Positions 46,241 to 56,639 of a DNA stretch of 64,000 bases are shown piece after piece. The position numbers and the translations under genes are program-made. The DNA comes from Ulota crispa (Eukaryota > Streptophyta > Bryopsida > Orthotrichales > Orthotrichaceae): assembly GCA_963920765.1 (NCBI GenBank), contig OY987246.1, positions 16,178,868 through 16,242,867 of the forward strand, written 5' to 3'. The stretch's first letter is position 1; each line of letters starts with the position of its first letter. The notes beneath the pieces are model-generated. The model made no database searches and had not been told where the DNA came from. It saw only the letters and a program-made list of their open reading frames with translations.

Positions 46241-46491
46241 GGGGAATGCTAAATTGTGAGCAAGGATCCATGAGCTATGAGCCACGATTCTAGTTGTCAA
46301 AATGTTTAAATTTCACTTGTAAACGTGTACATAGAGCATTATAATTGTGCATTACAAACATTTATATTTTTCAAAACTTGCTTTTATTCAAGTATTTCCA
46401 TTGATTTTGAGCTCAAAACTGGTTCTTGCTCACAAAATATTGGCTCACTGCTCATGGGCTCATTGTTTTATGCTTACAAAATAGTCTTGTT
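46241..46491. mobile_element. GTGAGC-family MITE nested in group A
   Basis: It begins GGGGAATGCTAAATTGTGAG and ends near TGCTTACAAAATAGTC. It is colinear in reverse with 33439-33695 (shared GAGCTCAAAACTGG and GTGCATTACAAACATTTATA). The right boundary is approximate and a duplication is uncertain. Confidence 0.6.
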
Positions 46492-47200
46492 ATTTTGGTA
46501 AACGACCGTTGATTCCAAAACTAGTTAGCTTGTAGGGGGCCAAAGTGTGGCCATTTGGATAGAGGGGAGTGGAGTGGAAGGGGCCCATTTTGGGGGACAT
46601 CCAATCCTCCATTCTATTTACCTCTTGTAAAATTTGGAAGTTTGATTTTTTGAGCAGTTTACGTAAAAAGAAATTCTAGTTGTTTTTAGTTAGTTGTAGT
46701 AACCCAAGATTCCTTGGTTTTCAACATTTGAATCAGTATAATTCAGATTTTGGAACGTACTTAATGCATCTAATTTTGTCTAGTGTATTTGCAAGTTTCA
46801 TGAGTTTAATTCTAGCATTGCAAAATTTTATTTAGTATGTTGTACTTCTCCAATTCATTTGCAATTTCTCTACACATTGTTAACATGGTCTTCAATGTAT
46901 AGAAATAAATCTCAACTTTGTGTAAATCAATTTTTTTACTAAAAGAGTGATCCAAGGCTTTTGAAAGTCTTAGGCATTGAAGGAAAAAATATTTTTCTTT
47001 AATTTGAATGTCAAAACCTCACACTTTTTCATCTAAATTGAGTTGGTTTTTTTCCCACATGCACCTCCCATAATTTTGAGCAAGATCCTATGGTTGAATT
47101 TTTTAAAAGAACTATTTCTCCTACCTTTTAGCTCATTTCCTTAAAAGTGGCATTTTTGAATGACTTTTACCAAAAAATGGGCTTGGTACTCGGGGGTTAA

Positions 47201-47966
47201 GAGAGCCAATGTAGCAACACCTAAAAGTAACACTAGCCATTTAGTGACATTTAAAATAAACCTAAAGTTGCGTGCTCCTGGATCCAAACAAGACGCGCAT
47301 GCACCCATACTAGACACGCAAGTTAACATAAGGGAACATAAATTGTGTAAGTGGCGGTTTAGGATTGGATGTGACATGGTTTTTTTATTGTTGCTTTTTA
47401 GGGGGTCTAGTGTCCACAATACATCAATCTAGGAAATTACCTTCAACAATTTGTAATTTGTTCATAAGATCTCAAAAAATTCCAAAAACAATTTTGCTTG
47501 CATTTGTGACCATTTTCTAGCTAGTGTATGCCATCATATTCTCAAAAGACCCTTAAATCACCACATTTGAAGTGTCACTTTTAGGTTCTTTTACCTTAGC
47601 TTCCACTAAGCGGACAATGAGTGTCTCCAACTCCTCATATTTAGAGCTCAAGTAAATAAACAAAGCACATCCAAGAATGTTGAAATGAAGTTTTTTCCAT
47701 CCTTCAACTATGTGGCTAGTTTGATCATTGGGCGCTTTATGGTATTTTTGGAAGATTTTTAACCATTATATGCAAAGATACAAGAAGAAAGGAATTTCCA
47801 AAAATGAAGATCTTATATCTTGAGTCTTCAGTTAGGTCATTTTAATTTATGTCAAAAGCTCTAGATCTACATACTGTACTTCACACTCCTGGACATTGTT
47901 GCAGATTAGGATACTTTGTACACTCACCTCATTTTATATTATTGTGAACTCCATTCAAAGCTTATT
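47201..47966. other. No feature recognised
   Basis: About 770 bp between TTAA elements. The short frames on both strands at 47141-47432 partly overlap the element end and have no known domain. Confidence 0.35.
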
Positions 47967-49754
47967 CTAACCCCTAACGGACTGCAGCCTTTAACCCCTA
48001 AAGGACCAAACCTCTTTTTTAGAAACATAGCAATTTTGGGCAGGTACCTGGGATTGGACTTTTTCATATTTTAGGCTGAAATTTTAATCGAATGTGGGGA
48101 CAAAGTTTATCTTTCATATGCACTAAATTTTATAACATTTGAAATTATGAGTAAAATGTTATGGCCTAATCTATCTTTTTTACGTTCTTCAGGCAGCCTG
48201 AGCAGATTTTTAAGAATCACTTTTTTCAGAGACAAAATTTTTAAAATTGGTTTAGGAGATTTATGTGAATGTAGGAAGCTTTGATTTGTTCCATTTGGAC
48301 CAACAAGATGAAAGTTATGAGGATTTTTTGTTTGCGGGCAATTATGGATTCTACTCCAAAATAAACTTTGAAGTCCTTTGTTTTACTCAATTTTCAACAT
48401 TTTGGAAAGAAAACAAAACCAAAGTATGAAGATTGTTTATGACAACATTATAACCATTGGGATTGGCATTTTTCATTTCCATTATCATTCTCTACTTCTT
48501 TTACTTACTAATTTTTTTCCATATGTTATACAACTCCAAATGATTTGAAACTTTTTTGACATGTACTTTGCTGAGGTGGAATAAGGAATTTAGAGAAGCA
48601 CCACCCACATGGCCTTTTTTCTTTAGGAATTTCACCTTCTGAAGGGTAGCTGCCCAATTTTTCACAAGACATTTTTGAATATTCAAACCATTCTAACTTC
48701 CAATCCATGTGGTGGAAAACTCTGAATTTTTTTGTCATCTTCTTATAAGATCTGAGGGTCACAAATGCACAAAAATGTTTTTGGTTTCAAGTTTGGTTGA
48801 TGCTCTAAAAATGGCAATTTTGAAGAGTTTTTGGTGAAAACTTTGCTTGGTCTTTTAGGGGTTAATTTGTCAATAGACACTCAAAATTGCCATTTCTATG
48901 GCAAAGAATAAAAAGGTTTGAAAATTGATCTTTTTGCCTATCTAATTATAGGATCTTGTACTAGACTTGTACAAGAATGTGGAAACAAAAAAACAAAAAC
49001 TCTAACCGCATAGATTGCAAGATACTTGAGTTTAAAGTGTCAAAAATAAACGTTTTTGCACCTTGCATAACTAGACTATTTGGCTTTGAACTTTTTTACC
49101 TGAATTTCTTGCAGCATAGAGTTTGGAAATTCAAATCTTTATGGTGGAAAATTGAGTTAAGAACCTTTGAAAAAATTTAAAACAAAAAATACTTAATTTT
49201 CATTCTTAAAAAAAAAAAAGTAGAAAAAGGTATGAGATTGAACAAAAACTGAAATTGTTTAAAATAACCCTTCAATGGAATTGAAACACAATAATCCCAA
49301 AGGTGAGATTGTTTTGAAAAGAAAACTTCACCCCATTCGTCAATTTTTTGAAAAAATGTTAAAATCACTTCCAAAAATGAAGTTTATAAGTTATTTTTTC
49401 AAGAAGATGCTTAAATTGCCCAAAAACAAGATTGTCCATAACTTTCTTCAAACTATTCCAAATTGGAATGAATCAAAGCTTCAAATGTAAACTAAAACTA
49501 AATCTAAGAGAAAGGTTTCTTTTTTCTTTTTTGAGTTTTTGTAAAAAAATTTGTTGCCATCCCTCCCCAAATTTGTGCTTATTTGGACATAACTTTTGCT
49601 CCCAAACATAAATTGAAATAAAAATGATATTCCTCAAAAGCTAATGTGTTCTTCTATATTCAAAAAAAAATCAACAAATGAGGACAAAAATTGAGGCCGT
49701 AGGTACCTGCCCGAAATTCCATTTGTCCCAAAGGGACAACAGTCCTTTAGTGAG
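47967..49754 (-). mobile_element. TTAA-type element, group C, inverted and interrupted
   Basis: The left end reads CTAACCCCTAACGGACTGCA (the TTAA has become CTAA), then after the nested element comes TTTGTCAATAGACACTC. It follows group C in reverse: TGCCATTTCTATGGCAAAG, GTACTAGACTTGTAC, CTTCAAATGTAAACTAAAAC, and near the right end GGTACCTGCCCGAAATTCC. The right end CCTTTAGTGAGTG is diverged. Confidence 0.78.
47991..48865 (+). mobile_element. TTAA-type element, group B, nested in group C copy
   Basis: It starts TTAACCCCTAAAGGACC and ends GGTCTTTTAGGGGTTAA (875 bp). The interior matches group B at 81-1023 (CAATTATGGATTCTACTCC, CTTTGAAGTCCTTTG, GGCATTTTTCATTTCC). It sits about 24 bp inside the end of the inverted group C copy: flanks GACTGCAGCCT and TTTGTCAATAGAC join to match GGCCTTTATTTTGTC of intact copies. 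Confidence 0.82.
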
Positions 49755-49801
49755 TGTTTATGTTTTGAATTGAAATACATATCTTTGTTATACATTTCCA
49801 G

Positions 49802-50303
49802 GGCACCCTCAATGTAAACAACGTATTGACCCAGTACGCTGATCCTTTAACATAAAAAGTTGGAGTATGAAAATATTAATAGGAACTTATTGATAAACAC
49901 ACAATGAAAGCACAAGGAAAATGGATTTAGATATTGGTCAATTTAGACACATCTCATAAAGTTTCAACTAATTCCACCAAAATTAAAAGGCTCTTCAAAT
50001 CAAGTCCAAAAATTAGAAATTCAGCCAAAGGGACAAATAATTGTTGCACTGTGCCATGCATTTGGCTTATTTATTTATTTTTGGCTTGATTTGAAAAGTT
50101 CTCTAACTTTTTTAGAAAGTAATTAATATTTGATATGATGCGTCTACATCTACCAATGTCCAAATCCAAAGTTTCCTCTGGTTTTTGCGAAAATCTTTCA
50201 ACGCTCTTCAAACAACAACATTTTCTCAACATAGTTTGTTTTTTTATACAAAAAGCCAAGCTTAGCATGCTATGCTTATTTATTGAGTGCATTGTGGATG
50301 CCT
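49802..50303. mobile_element. GAGCATC-related palindromic MITE, copy 2
   Basis: It is related to 31433-31925 by the shared words TTTGGCTTGATTTGAAAAG, ATATTTGATATGATGCGTC and ATGTCCAAATCC. Outer ends are GGCACCCTCAATGTAAAC and, in reverse, GGCATCCACAATGCAC. About 500 bp, non-coding; frames at 50071-50365 are arm artefacts. Confidence 0.65.
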
Positions 50304-50395
50304 TGAGAGTGTCTCCATTATTGCGCTTCAATCTTGACATTTCAAGAAACTACACCTATTTTTGAAGGGCCCTCAAACTTCTTGATTTTCACTCT

Positions 50396-50629
50396 TGCTC
50401 TATAAAGGTGGTCTTTGCACTTCTAACATGCTTCATAATTAGTCATTTGATCACTCACTAAGGGAATTAGAGGATAAAACTCACTAAATTAATGATTGAA
50501 AATGTTTTGTAGGGCCATTGCTTGGCATGCTAGGATGGAGTGCCATGAGAGAATTTTGAATGGCGCAAAGCACTTATCATTCGTGTTTGAAGTATATCAA
50601 ACCTTAGAAGGGCAATGGTGGAGATGCTC
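50396..50629. mobile_element. GAGCATC-ended MITE, inverted relative of 34056-34357
   Basis: The right end, in reverse, is GAGCATCTCCACCATTG. The interior carries GATAAGTGCTTTGCGCC and CTCATGGCACTCC in reverse, as at 34056-34357. The left boundary is uncertain. Confidence 0.45.
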
Positions 50630-51314
50630 AAAGAATATGAAAATCCTCCCATCATTCAGGGTTGCTTCACAATATGGCCAACCAAGTCAAGAGGCCGTGG
50701 GATTGAGCGCCCAAACTTGGTTGAGAGGCCAAAGAAATAGGCTCAAACTAGACAATAAGTATTGTTCTTCAAACCTTGGTTTGCCTCATGTGAAGTCTCA
50801 AAAGGCCAAGCCCAAAATCTAAATACACAACATTTATTAGACTTTCCAAGTTCAACGGCTCAAACATTGTCAAATTTTTTACTACTTCATGAAATAAAAT
50901 TATTGGCCTCTCAACTATAGTTTGGATTTCCATTTTTGCTTGACCCAAACTTTTTGTAAATGACCATCATTTTGGATGAAAAAGTGATGTCATGTAAGTA
51001 GTTTGGAGAGTGAGGTATTTCAAACTTTGGACTTTGACCTATATTATAAAAGGTTGAGAGTCTAAAGTCTTGGTTTCTTGTAACCTCATTGGTGGGAATT
51101 GACGGCCTCTTGACCTTTGGCCATAGTGAGAAGCGGCCCTTGGTGTATGTAGCATTGCAGCCTGATAACTGGTTGGTTACATTATGGGAAGGCAAGTACA
51201 ATTGCCATATATACTTGTATTTCTCATGAGAAATAGTAGATTCCGATCCCTGATATGTAAGAGCACTCTTACTATTCAGGTAAAGTTTTTCGTCAGAATG
51301 TGCGTCACATTCTT
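50630..51314. other. No feature recognised
   Basis: About 690 bp with short frames on both strands and no known domain. Confidence 0.35.
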
Positions 51315-51735
51315 ACTAAGGTAGTACGCTTGAAAATCGTTTGCTCATTTTGAACCATCCAGTAGCTAGTTGTGAAATGGTGCACTAGTGGTTCTTACAT
51401 TCGCCTCTTACAATTCATTGAATGCATGGAAGAAAATTTGTTTTTAATTGCAAGAGCCAATCATTCTCCTTGCTTCCTCAAATCTCTTCACAACTTGCAA
51501 GTGAACGGTTCTTGGAAGGTCTAAGATTAATGATAGGCACTTGTGACACATGCACTTTGAGAACTCATAAGTAACTCAAAAACGCTTCAAAAAATATGAA
51601 ACAACTTGTGTTGCATTCAGCATCTATTTCTCTTTGTGTGAAAATTGAACTAGAAATCCTTCCATCCACAGAAGACCATGAAAAAGAGGGATGAGCCCTT
51701 AGATTGGCGGTTTTCGAGCGTACTACCTTATTAGT
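51315..51735. mobile_element. ACTAAGGTAGTACGCT-ended MITE
   Basis: Inverted ends are ACTAAGGTAGTACGCTTGAA and, in reverse from the right, ACTAATAAGGTAGTACGCTC. The interior of about 370 bp is unremarkable. The duplication is not clear. It is not the same family as the AAGGTAG MITEs at 10054 and 55524. Confidence 0.65.
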
Positions 51736-51812
51736 GAGCAAAAAGTCTGTAAAGATCATTCTAAAAAGATATACTTTCTTGCCAAAGAGTATGGAGGTTG
51801 GTCACATGGATT

Positions 51813-52468
51813 TTAACCCCTAAATGCCCAAGGCCTTTCTGAACTTCTTGGCATTTTTAAAATAGTGAACAATCAATCAACCTTTTCATAAATTTCATCA
51901 AGTTTTTCAAAATTGTAACCGTACAAATTTAAACTTGACATGTTAGAGATTACATGGAAAAAGAAAACATAACAATATCACTTATAGTTTGAAAGATTAT
52001 AATGTTTGAACATGAGGGTGTTAGAATTGCAAAAGCGACTTGAAGTTTTCTAATCCTCATTTCACATGTCAAATCTAAAAAGTTAGTCATTAAAAAAATA
52101 TGAGGTTTAAGGTCATTACATATTTAACCTCAACCAATTTATGGCTTTCAAAATCTACTCCTGTATTTTTTTTAAATGAATTTCTAATGTGGATTTTTCT
52201 CCAAGCTCTAGTGTATTTGAGGCTCATTTTCAAGATCTTCCAACACTAGGAAAGTCAAGATTGCAGTGGACACCCTTGTGCAAAATCTTGAGTAGAAAAA
52301 TCATCAACTTTCATTTTCAAAATCAGATTTTTGATATTGAAAATAGACTTCAAAACAAACTTGTGTTTAAAAAAAAAAAACCCCAAAAATAGTGATTTGA
52401 TAAAATTTTATTAGTCTTCAAAGTTTTGCAAACACCCAAATTGGGTGCCTTGGGCATTTAGGGGTTAA
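51813..52468 (+). mobile_element. TTAA-type element, group F, copy 2
   Basis: It starts TTAACCCCTAAATGCCC and ends GGGCATTTAGGGGTTAA (656 bp). The interior is colinear with 36653-37303 (GTACAAATTTAAACTTGAC, AACAATATCACTTATAG, GAACATGAGGGTGTTAG). Its ends are more canonical than those of copy 1. Confidence 0.86.
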
Positions 52469-52799
52469 CCATTAATTATTGTTGGGGTTTAATAGTAAGT
52501 TCCAAATGGGTCCGAATTCGTAAAATTTGATTGGTAGGTTTGAGAGGTTTAAAACTGGGCCTTAGAGTGACAAACTAAGTACTCTTCTCAAAAACAAAAC
52601 TTCAACAAACAATTGCAGACAATGTAGATAATGTTTTTCAAAGTCAAAAAATGTATTAAAGGCAAAGAGAGTTGTGAACATATGTGTAGAATTATACATT
52701 AAATTGAAAACCACATAAATTTTTATAACAAATTCACAACTCTATGTCAATACTCAAAATCATTCAATTTACTTCTTTGAACTTAAATTATCACTCCAA
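52469..52799. other. Flank downstream of Tc1 remnant
   Basis: About 330 bp of AT-rich sequence. It may hold the 3' part of the Tc1-type transposon, but no terminal repeat was identified. Confidence 0.3.
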
Positions 52800-53398
52800 T
52801 AACCTCTAGTAGTCAACAAATCAACAATTATTTGTGGCATGCTTTCATACAATGTCAAGCAATCTTCTTGACCAAACTAGAAAAAATTTTACACACACGC
52901 TTCCACAATTTGTCAGTTCCTCTTAGAAGAGTAGAAAACTCATACATACGTTGTTTCAAGAGAGCCCAAAAATGCTCTATAAGATTCAAGTCCTGTAATC
53001 GAGCATGCCATTGGAGAAGTTCAAGTAGTTGTGATTGAAACCACCCTTGCATCAATTTGCTTGTGCATTTTGGATAATTATCCTATTGAAACACTAAATT
53101 GCTTGGATTCATATTGTAATGCCGGATTGTAGACCACAAAAAGTTTTCCAAAATAAATTTGTAACTGTGTTGATCCATAATACCTTCAATTCTATACCAA
53201 GCTCCAAGTCCAAATGCTGTCATATAATCCCAAATCATAGCATGTCCAAGACCATGTTTGACTGTTTGACAAACATGTTAGAGTTGAGTACATTTTATAC
53301 TTCTAATCTAATACCATGATTTATCATCACAATTAAACATATTTACATTTGTTTCATTATTGAAGATAATATGTTTCCAATTATGAATTGTTTACAAT
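52800..53398 (-). pseudogene. Tc1-type transposase, catalytic part (degenerate)
   Basis: One minus-strand frame from 53398 to 52855 reads through the Tc1 catalytic core with four internal stops. Visible blocks are NWKHIIFNNETN (first acidic position D changed to N), TVKHGLGHAMIWDYMTAFG, WYRIEGIMDQHSYKFILENF, VFQ-stop-DNYPKCTSKLM with the second Asp, and LQWHARLQDLNLIEHFWALL with the Glu. The second Asp (codon at 53080-53082) and the Glu (52975-52977) are 34 residues apart, the DD34E spacing of Tc1. The C-terminal stretch YESMPQIIVDLLTTRGYW follows in a shifted frame. It is inactive. The N-terminal part lies at 54660-55015, across an insertion. Confidence 0.9.
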
Positions 53399-54629
53399 CT
53401 ATAAAAAAACTCATGTTGCCTACCTGTCTGTTTGGTTATTGGTGACCGGTCTGACAGGCATGGAGGCATGGGGAGATAGGGAGATGGGATGGGGCGATGG
53501 GCATGGAGGCATGGAGAGATGGGATGGGGTGAAATGGAGCAATGGGCATGAGGAGGTGGGATAGGGTGATGGGATGGAGGTGGGATGGGGTGATGGAATG
53601 GGGGCAATGGGGGCTAGAGTAATGCAATGGGGCTTGGGGCAATGCAATGGGGGCAATGGGGCCATAGGATGGGACGCATGGGCATGGAGTGCATGATGGA
53701 AGTTGCAAGGCATTTAGCTAAATGGGTTTACTAACTCATTTAATCCATAAAATTCCTTTCTGTTTACATGCTCAAATGGTTTGAAATTGACCTCTCTTAA
53801 TAAAATCATTAATGGATCAAAATTTTGAATTTTTTCAATAATTCAACCATAAGATCTATTTTTTACTTATTTATGTACACCCTCTCAAAGTTTCAGACTT
53901 TGTAAGGGCATATTTCTTTAGATAATAACACTCAAAGTAGGATTGAAACTTCTCTTGAAGCTTCTCCAAAGTGTCAATTTTTATTTTGGTCATCCAAAAT
54001 GGTATCTTCCACTTTTTGAGTTTCTTATGCAATTTGAATTTCTTATAGAGCATGAAGCTGGCTATATGCCTCACAAATTTCATGACCATCCAATGCCTAA
54101 AACATAGTGGAAGAAAATTGGAAGCGGGAACTACTTTATTGAAATTGTCATTACACTAAGAAAACTTCACTAAAATGATTCTTATAGTAATAAGTCTCAA
54201 TTACAAAATCCGTACAATTTAAAACTAGAACATCATGTAGAGTACTTGCTAAAGGAGTTTTTTCTAAAAATAAAAAATAAAATAGAAGTTATTACGTAGT
54301 CAAGGAGAGTTGGCTACAAAGTTTGCCCATTGACAAGGCCATTATAAAGTGCTTTTGAACACTTTGTGGGCAAACCCTTCCCAACATCTTTGTTTCTATT
54401 TTGTTTTAGAGATGCCCGTGTTGACACCTAAATCACATATGGTACCATGTCTCACTTAAAAATTATTCAATTCTAATTTTTTGGGAGGAATGCAAGCTTT
54501 TTTATATGAGCACATACACTCTTGTTTCTAAGTCTTGTTTTTGTAGTCTTATCTCAAATATTTACACGGAAAATGCTTGCTCAAATATCCAAAAGCCCAA
54601 AGTGGGCTCCTTGGTTCTTAAGGGGTTAA
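53394..54629. mobile_element. Insertion splitting the Tc1 transposase, with a TTAA-type right end
   Basis: This segment of about 1.2 kb separates the two parts of the Tc1 reading frame. Its right edge is TTCTTAAGGGGTTAA, the usual end of the TTAA superfamily. On the left the boundary lies near TTTACAAT (53391-53398) and no CCCCT terminus is left. It contains the G-rich minisatellite at 53450-53715 and AT-rich DNA with a 72-codon Lys-rich frame (53871-54089 minus) of unknown meaning. The left end may have been lost to rearrangement. Confidence 0.6.
53450..53715 (+). repeat. G-rich minisatellite
   Basis: Degenerate short units such as GGGATGGGGTGAT, GGGCATGGAGGCAT and GGGGCAATGCAAT repeat over about 265 bp, with strong G bias on the plus strand. 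Runs of three to five Gs at short spacing could form G-quadruplexes. The His/Pro-rich frames on the minus strand are translations of the repeat. Confidence 0.88.
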
Positions 54630-54659
54630 TTTGCATACCTTTAAGCAAACCTCAACTGT

Positions 54660-55015
54660 GTCAAACATGTCTGTATGCCAAGAAGGGCTTCTTGTGTTGC
54701 ACATGTGTAGCCAAACCTTCTCTTCTCAAAGCATGCCTTACAGTAATGTCACTTAATGTCACACACAGTTTTACATGTCTCATTTCAAATTGTCTTGATG
54801 TCCTTGATGCAATTTCAAAACATCCTTTAGTGAGCACTAAGCAGGGTCACACAATGTTGTCTCTCTTGCATTAAGATGATGTGGACGTCTTCCTTTTTGT
54901 TTCTCCACCTCTCTGGCTATCTCCTTTTGCAATTGAGCCACCTATGATTGACTCATACCAACTGAAAGAGCTACTTTCCGTGTCAAATGACTGCTCCTAA
55001 GTTGAGTCAAAGCAA
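54660..55015 (-). pseudogene. Tc1-type transposase, N-terminal helix-turn-helix part (degenerate)
   Basis: From about 55013 the minus strand reads LTRKVALSVGMSQS, a stop, then VAQLQKEIAREVEKQKGRR and PHHLNARETTLC, as in the first helix-turn-helix and the GRP-type linker of Tc1 transposases. After a frame change near 54840 it continues DITVRHALRREGLATHVQHK and KPFLAYRH, the second helix-turn-helix with its KKPFL block. A further shift gives RFA-stop-RYAN directly at the TTAA insertion edge. The order and orientation match the catalytic part at 52800-53398. Confidence 0.85.
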
Positions 55016-55523
55016 CATTTCATTTCACCTCAATTATAGGAATCATATTTGAATAATAGAAGACCCTCAAAATACTCACAAAGCCCACAAATGTAGAGTT
55101 GCAACATACCAACAACCTCTCCAAAACAATCATGCAAACAAATTTTGAAGTGTGACGGACTACTTCAAATAGTAGCAAGCACTAAAACCATAGCCAGTTC
55201 AAACCCTCAATTCTAAAGATTTTTTTTCACTTTTTCACATTTTGTTTTCACAGGAATGAGTGGAATAAGTAGTTTTTACACTTTGATCATTCACTTTAAT
55301 AGTTCATGTTATTAAGTGCCAAAATTTCTAGTTGAAGTTGACCTCATTATTTAAGTAATTGGTTTTGTTGTCACTATATATCATAGTATTTCTCCCAAAT
55401 ACCTTTTCTGGGTTCACATAGAAACATCTATATGGCAACAATTAGTGAAAGTTTTGGTGCCAAGGTAGTGATATTTTGTCCCAAAGACTTGGGCATGATA
55501 AAAATTAGGAAAAGTTTATGAAT
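55016..55523. other. Flank upstream of Tc1 remnant
   Basis: About 500 bp of AT-rich DNA. It probably includes the 5' side of the Tc1-type element, but no terminal inverted repeat was found. Confidence 0.3.
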
Positions 55524-55951
55524 AAGGTAGGAACACCCCTCTTCATGAGTGTCTCCATCCCCAATACCTACTTGTGTCAGATGTCAGTGAATGACAATTG
55601 AAAAAAAGTTGGTTATGAGTGACAAAGTGATGGTTTTGCATGATAAAGTGATGGTTTGGGTGCCCCCATCTCACTATTTAATAACTCCTCAAGTTAGTAT
55701 TATGTGCGTATGAGCACACTAAAGACTATAGTAAGCGTCTTCTTAAGCATCTCCTACACACAACTATACATTTTTAGTGATTTTGGACTTTGAAAAAACG
55801 TTGTGAACAGATGCTTGCAATTGGAACTTTCAAATTGATGCCAATATTTTTGGTTTTCTCTTCCTTACTTAACACTATTTTTTTCAAAGATTATGAACTG
55901 GTTTTCCTACCCCAAAATCCTTAGTTTCACGCTTATGGGTGTTCCTACCTT
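55524..55951 (-). mobile_element. AAGGTAG-ended MITE, copy 2
   Basis: Ends are AAGGTAGGAACACCCC and, in reverse, AAGGTAGGAACACCCATAAG. The interior (GAGTGACAAAGTGATGG, TACATTTTTAGTGATTTTGG) is the reverse of copy 1 at 10054-10495. Confidence 0.75.
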
Positions 55952-55954
55952 ATC

Positions 55955-56253
55955 CTAAAGTTTGCAATATGTATAGAAACCCTTGGTTTTTCAAAAATTG
56001 TACATATATCCTTGGACTATAATTTTCAAGTGTTTGTTCTATTGTGCATGCCACTTCTTTCTCCTTTGTGTGCATGTAGCTTCTTTTGTGTTCTATTGCA
56101 CTCATCACTTTAACATTGGTCATATAAGAAGTAGCATGCATAACAAAGCAAATGCTTGAAGATGATGGTCCAAGGATATTTGTGCAATTTTTGAAAAACC
56201 AGGGGTATCTATACAAATATGACAAACTTTAAGGGTATCCATAAAATTTTCCC
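55955..56253. mobile_element. Palindromic MITE between two AAGGTAG copies
   Basis: AGTTTGCAATATGTATAGAA, ACCCTTGGTTTTTCAAAAAT and ATATCCTTGGAC on the left pair with the right arm reading GTCCAAGGATATTTG through CAAACTTTAAGG. The right end reads, in reverse, GGGAAAATTTTATGGATACC. The corresponding left outer end is missing. The 91-codon frame on the minus strand is palindromic in sequence and not a gene. Confidence 0.65.
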
Positions 56254-56346
56254 TACATTTAATGCTTACAACTTTACTAATACTTGACCATATGCTATGC
56301 ACAAGTTGGACATACGTGATTACACAAAGGAGCATTTCTATATCTA

Positions 56347-56636
56347 AGGTATGTACACCCATAAGCGTCACTGTCCCCATAACCGTCACCTCTGAAATCT
56401 TGGAAAATCTGTGGAAGTGAATAGATGTAATGACAAGGATGTAGAACATGTGGACTTGAAATCTTGAAAGTGGTTATGGGTGCAATGACAGTTTGCTCTT
56501 TAAGAACTCACAACTTATTCTCACAATATCCAAATAATACATTCAAAAGTACAAACTTATTATTTAATTTGTTAGTTGTTTATTGATACTCATCATGTTC
56601 AAAACCCTTAGTTTGACGCTTATGGGTGTACATACC
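56347..56636. mobile_element. AAGGTAG-related MITE, short copy
   Basis: Ends are AGGTATGTACACCCATAAGC and, in reverse, GGTATGTACACCCATAAGCG. It is 290 bp with near-perfect inverted ends and shares CCCATAAGCGTCA with copy 2. The interior differs. Confidence 0.72.
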
Positions 56637-56639
56637 GTA

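Larger units (their letters stand above)
45570..47200 (+). mobile_element. TTAA-type element, group A, interrupted twice
   Basis: It starts TTAACTCCTAAATGACC and ends GGTACTCGGGGGTTAA. Group A landmarks are spread over the 1631 bp: GTCCCCTTTGGGGACAAATG, GGGCATGTATTT, TTTTTTGAAACTTTC, and on the right TTGTAGTAACCCAAGATTCC and CCTTAAAAGTGGCATTTTTG. Two other elements lie inside (45687-46117 and 46241-46491), leaving about 950 bp, the normal group A length. Confidence 0.8.

Noticed and set aside
53392-53713. His/Pro/Ser-rich proteins on the minus strand
   Set aside because: All three frames read the G-rich minisatellite in reverse.
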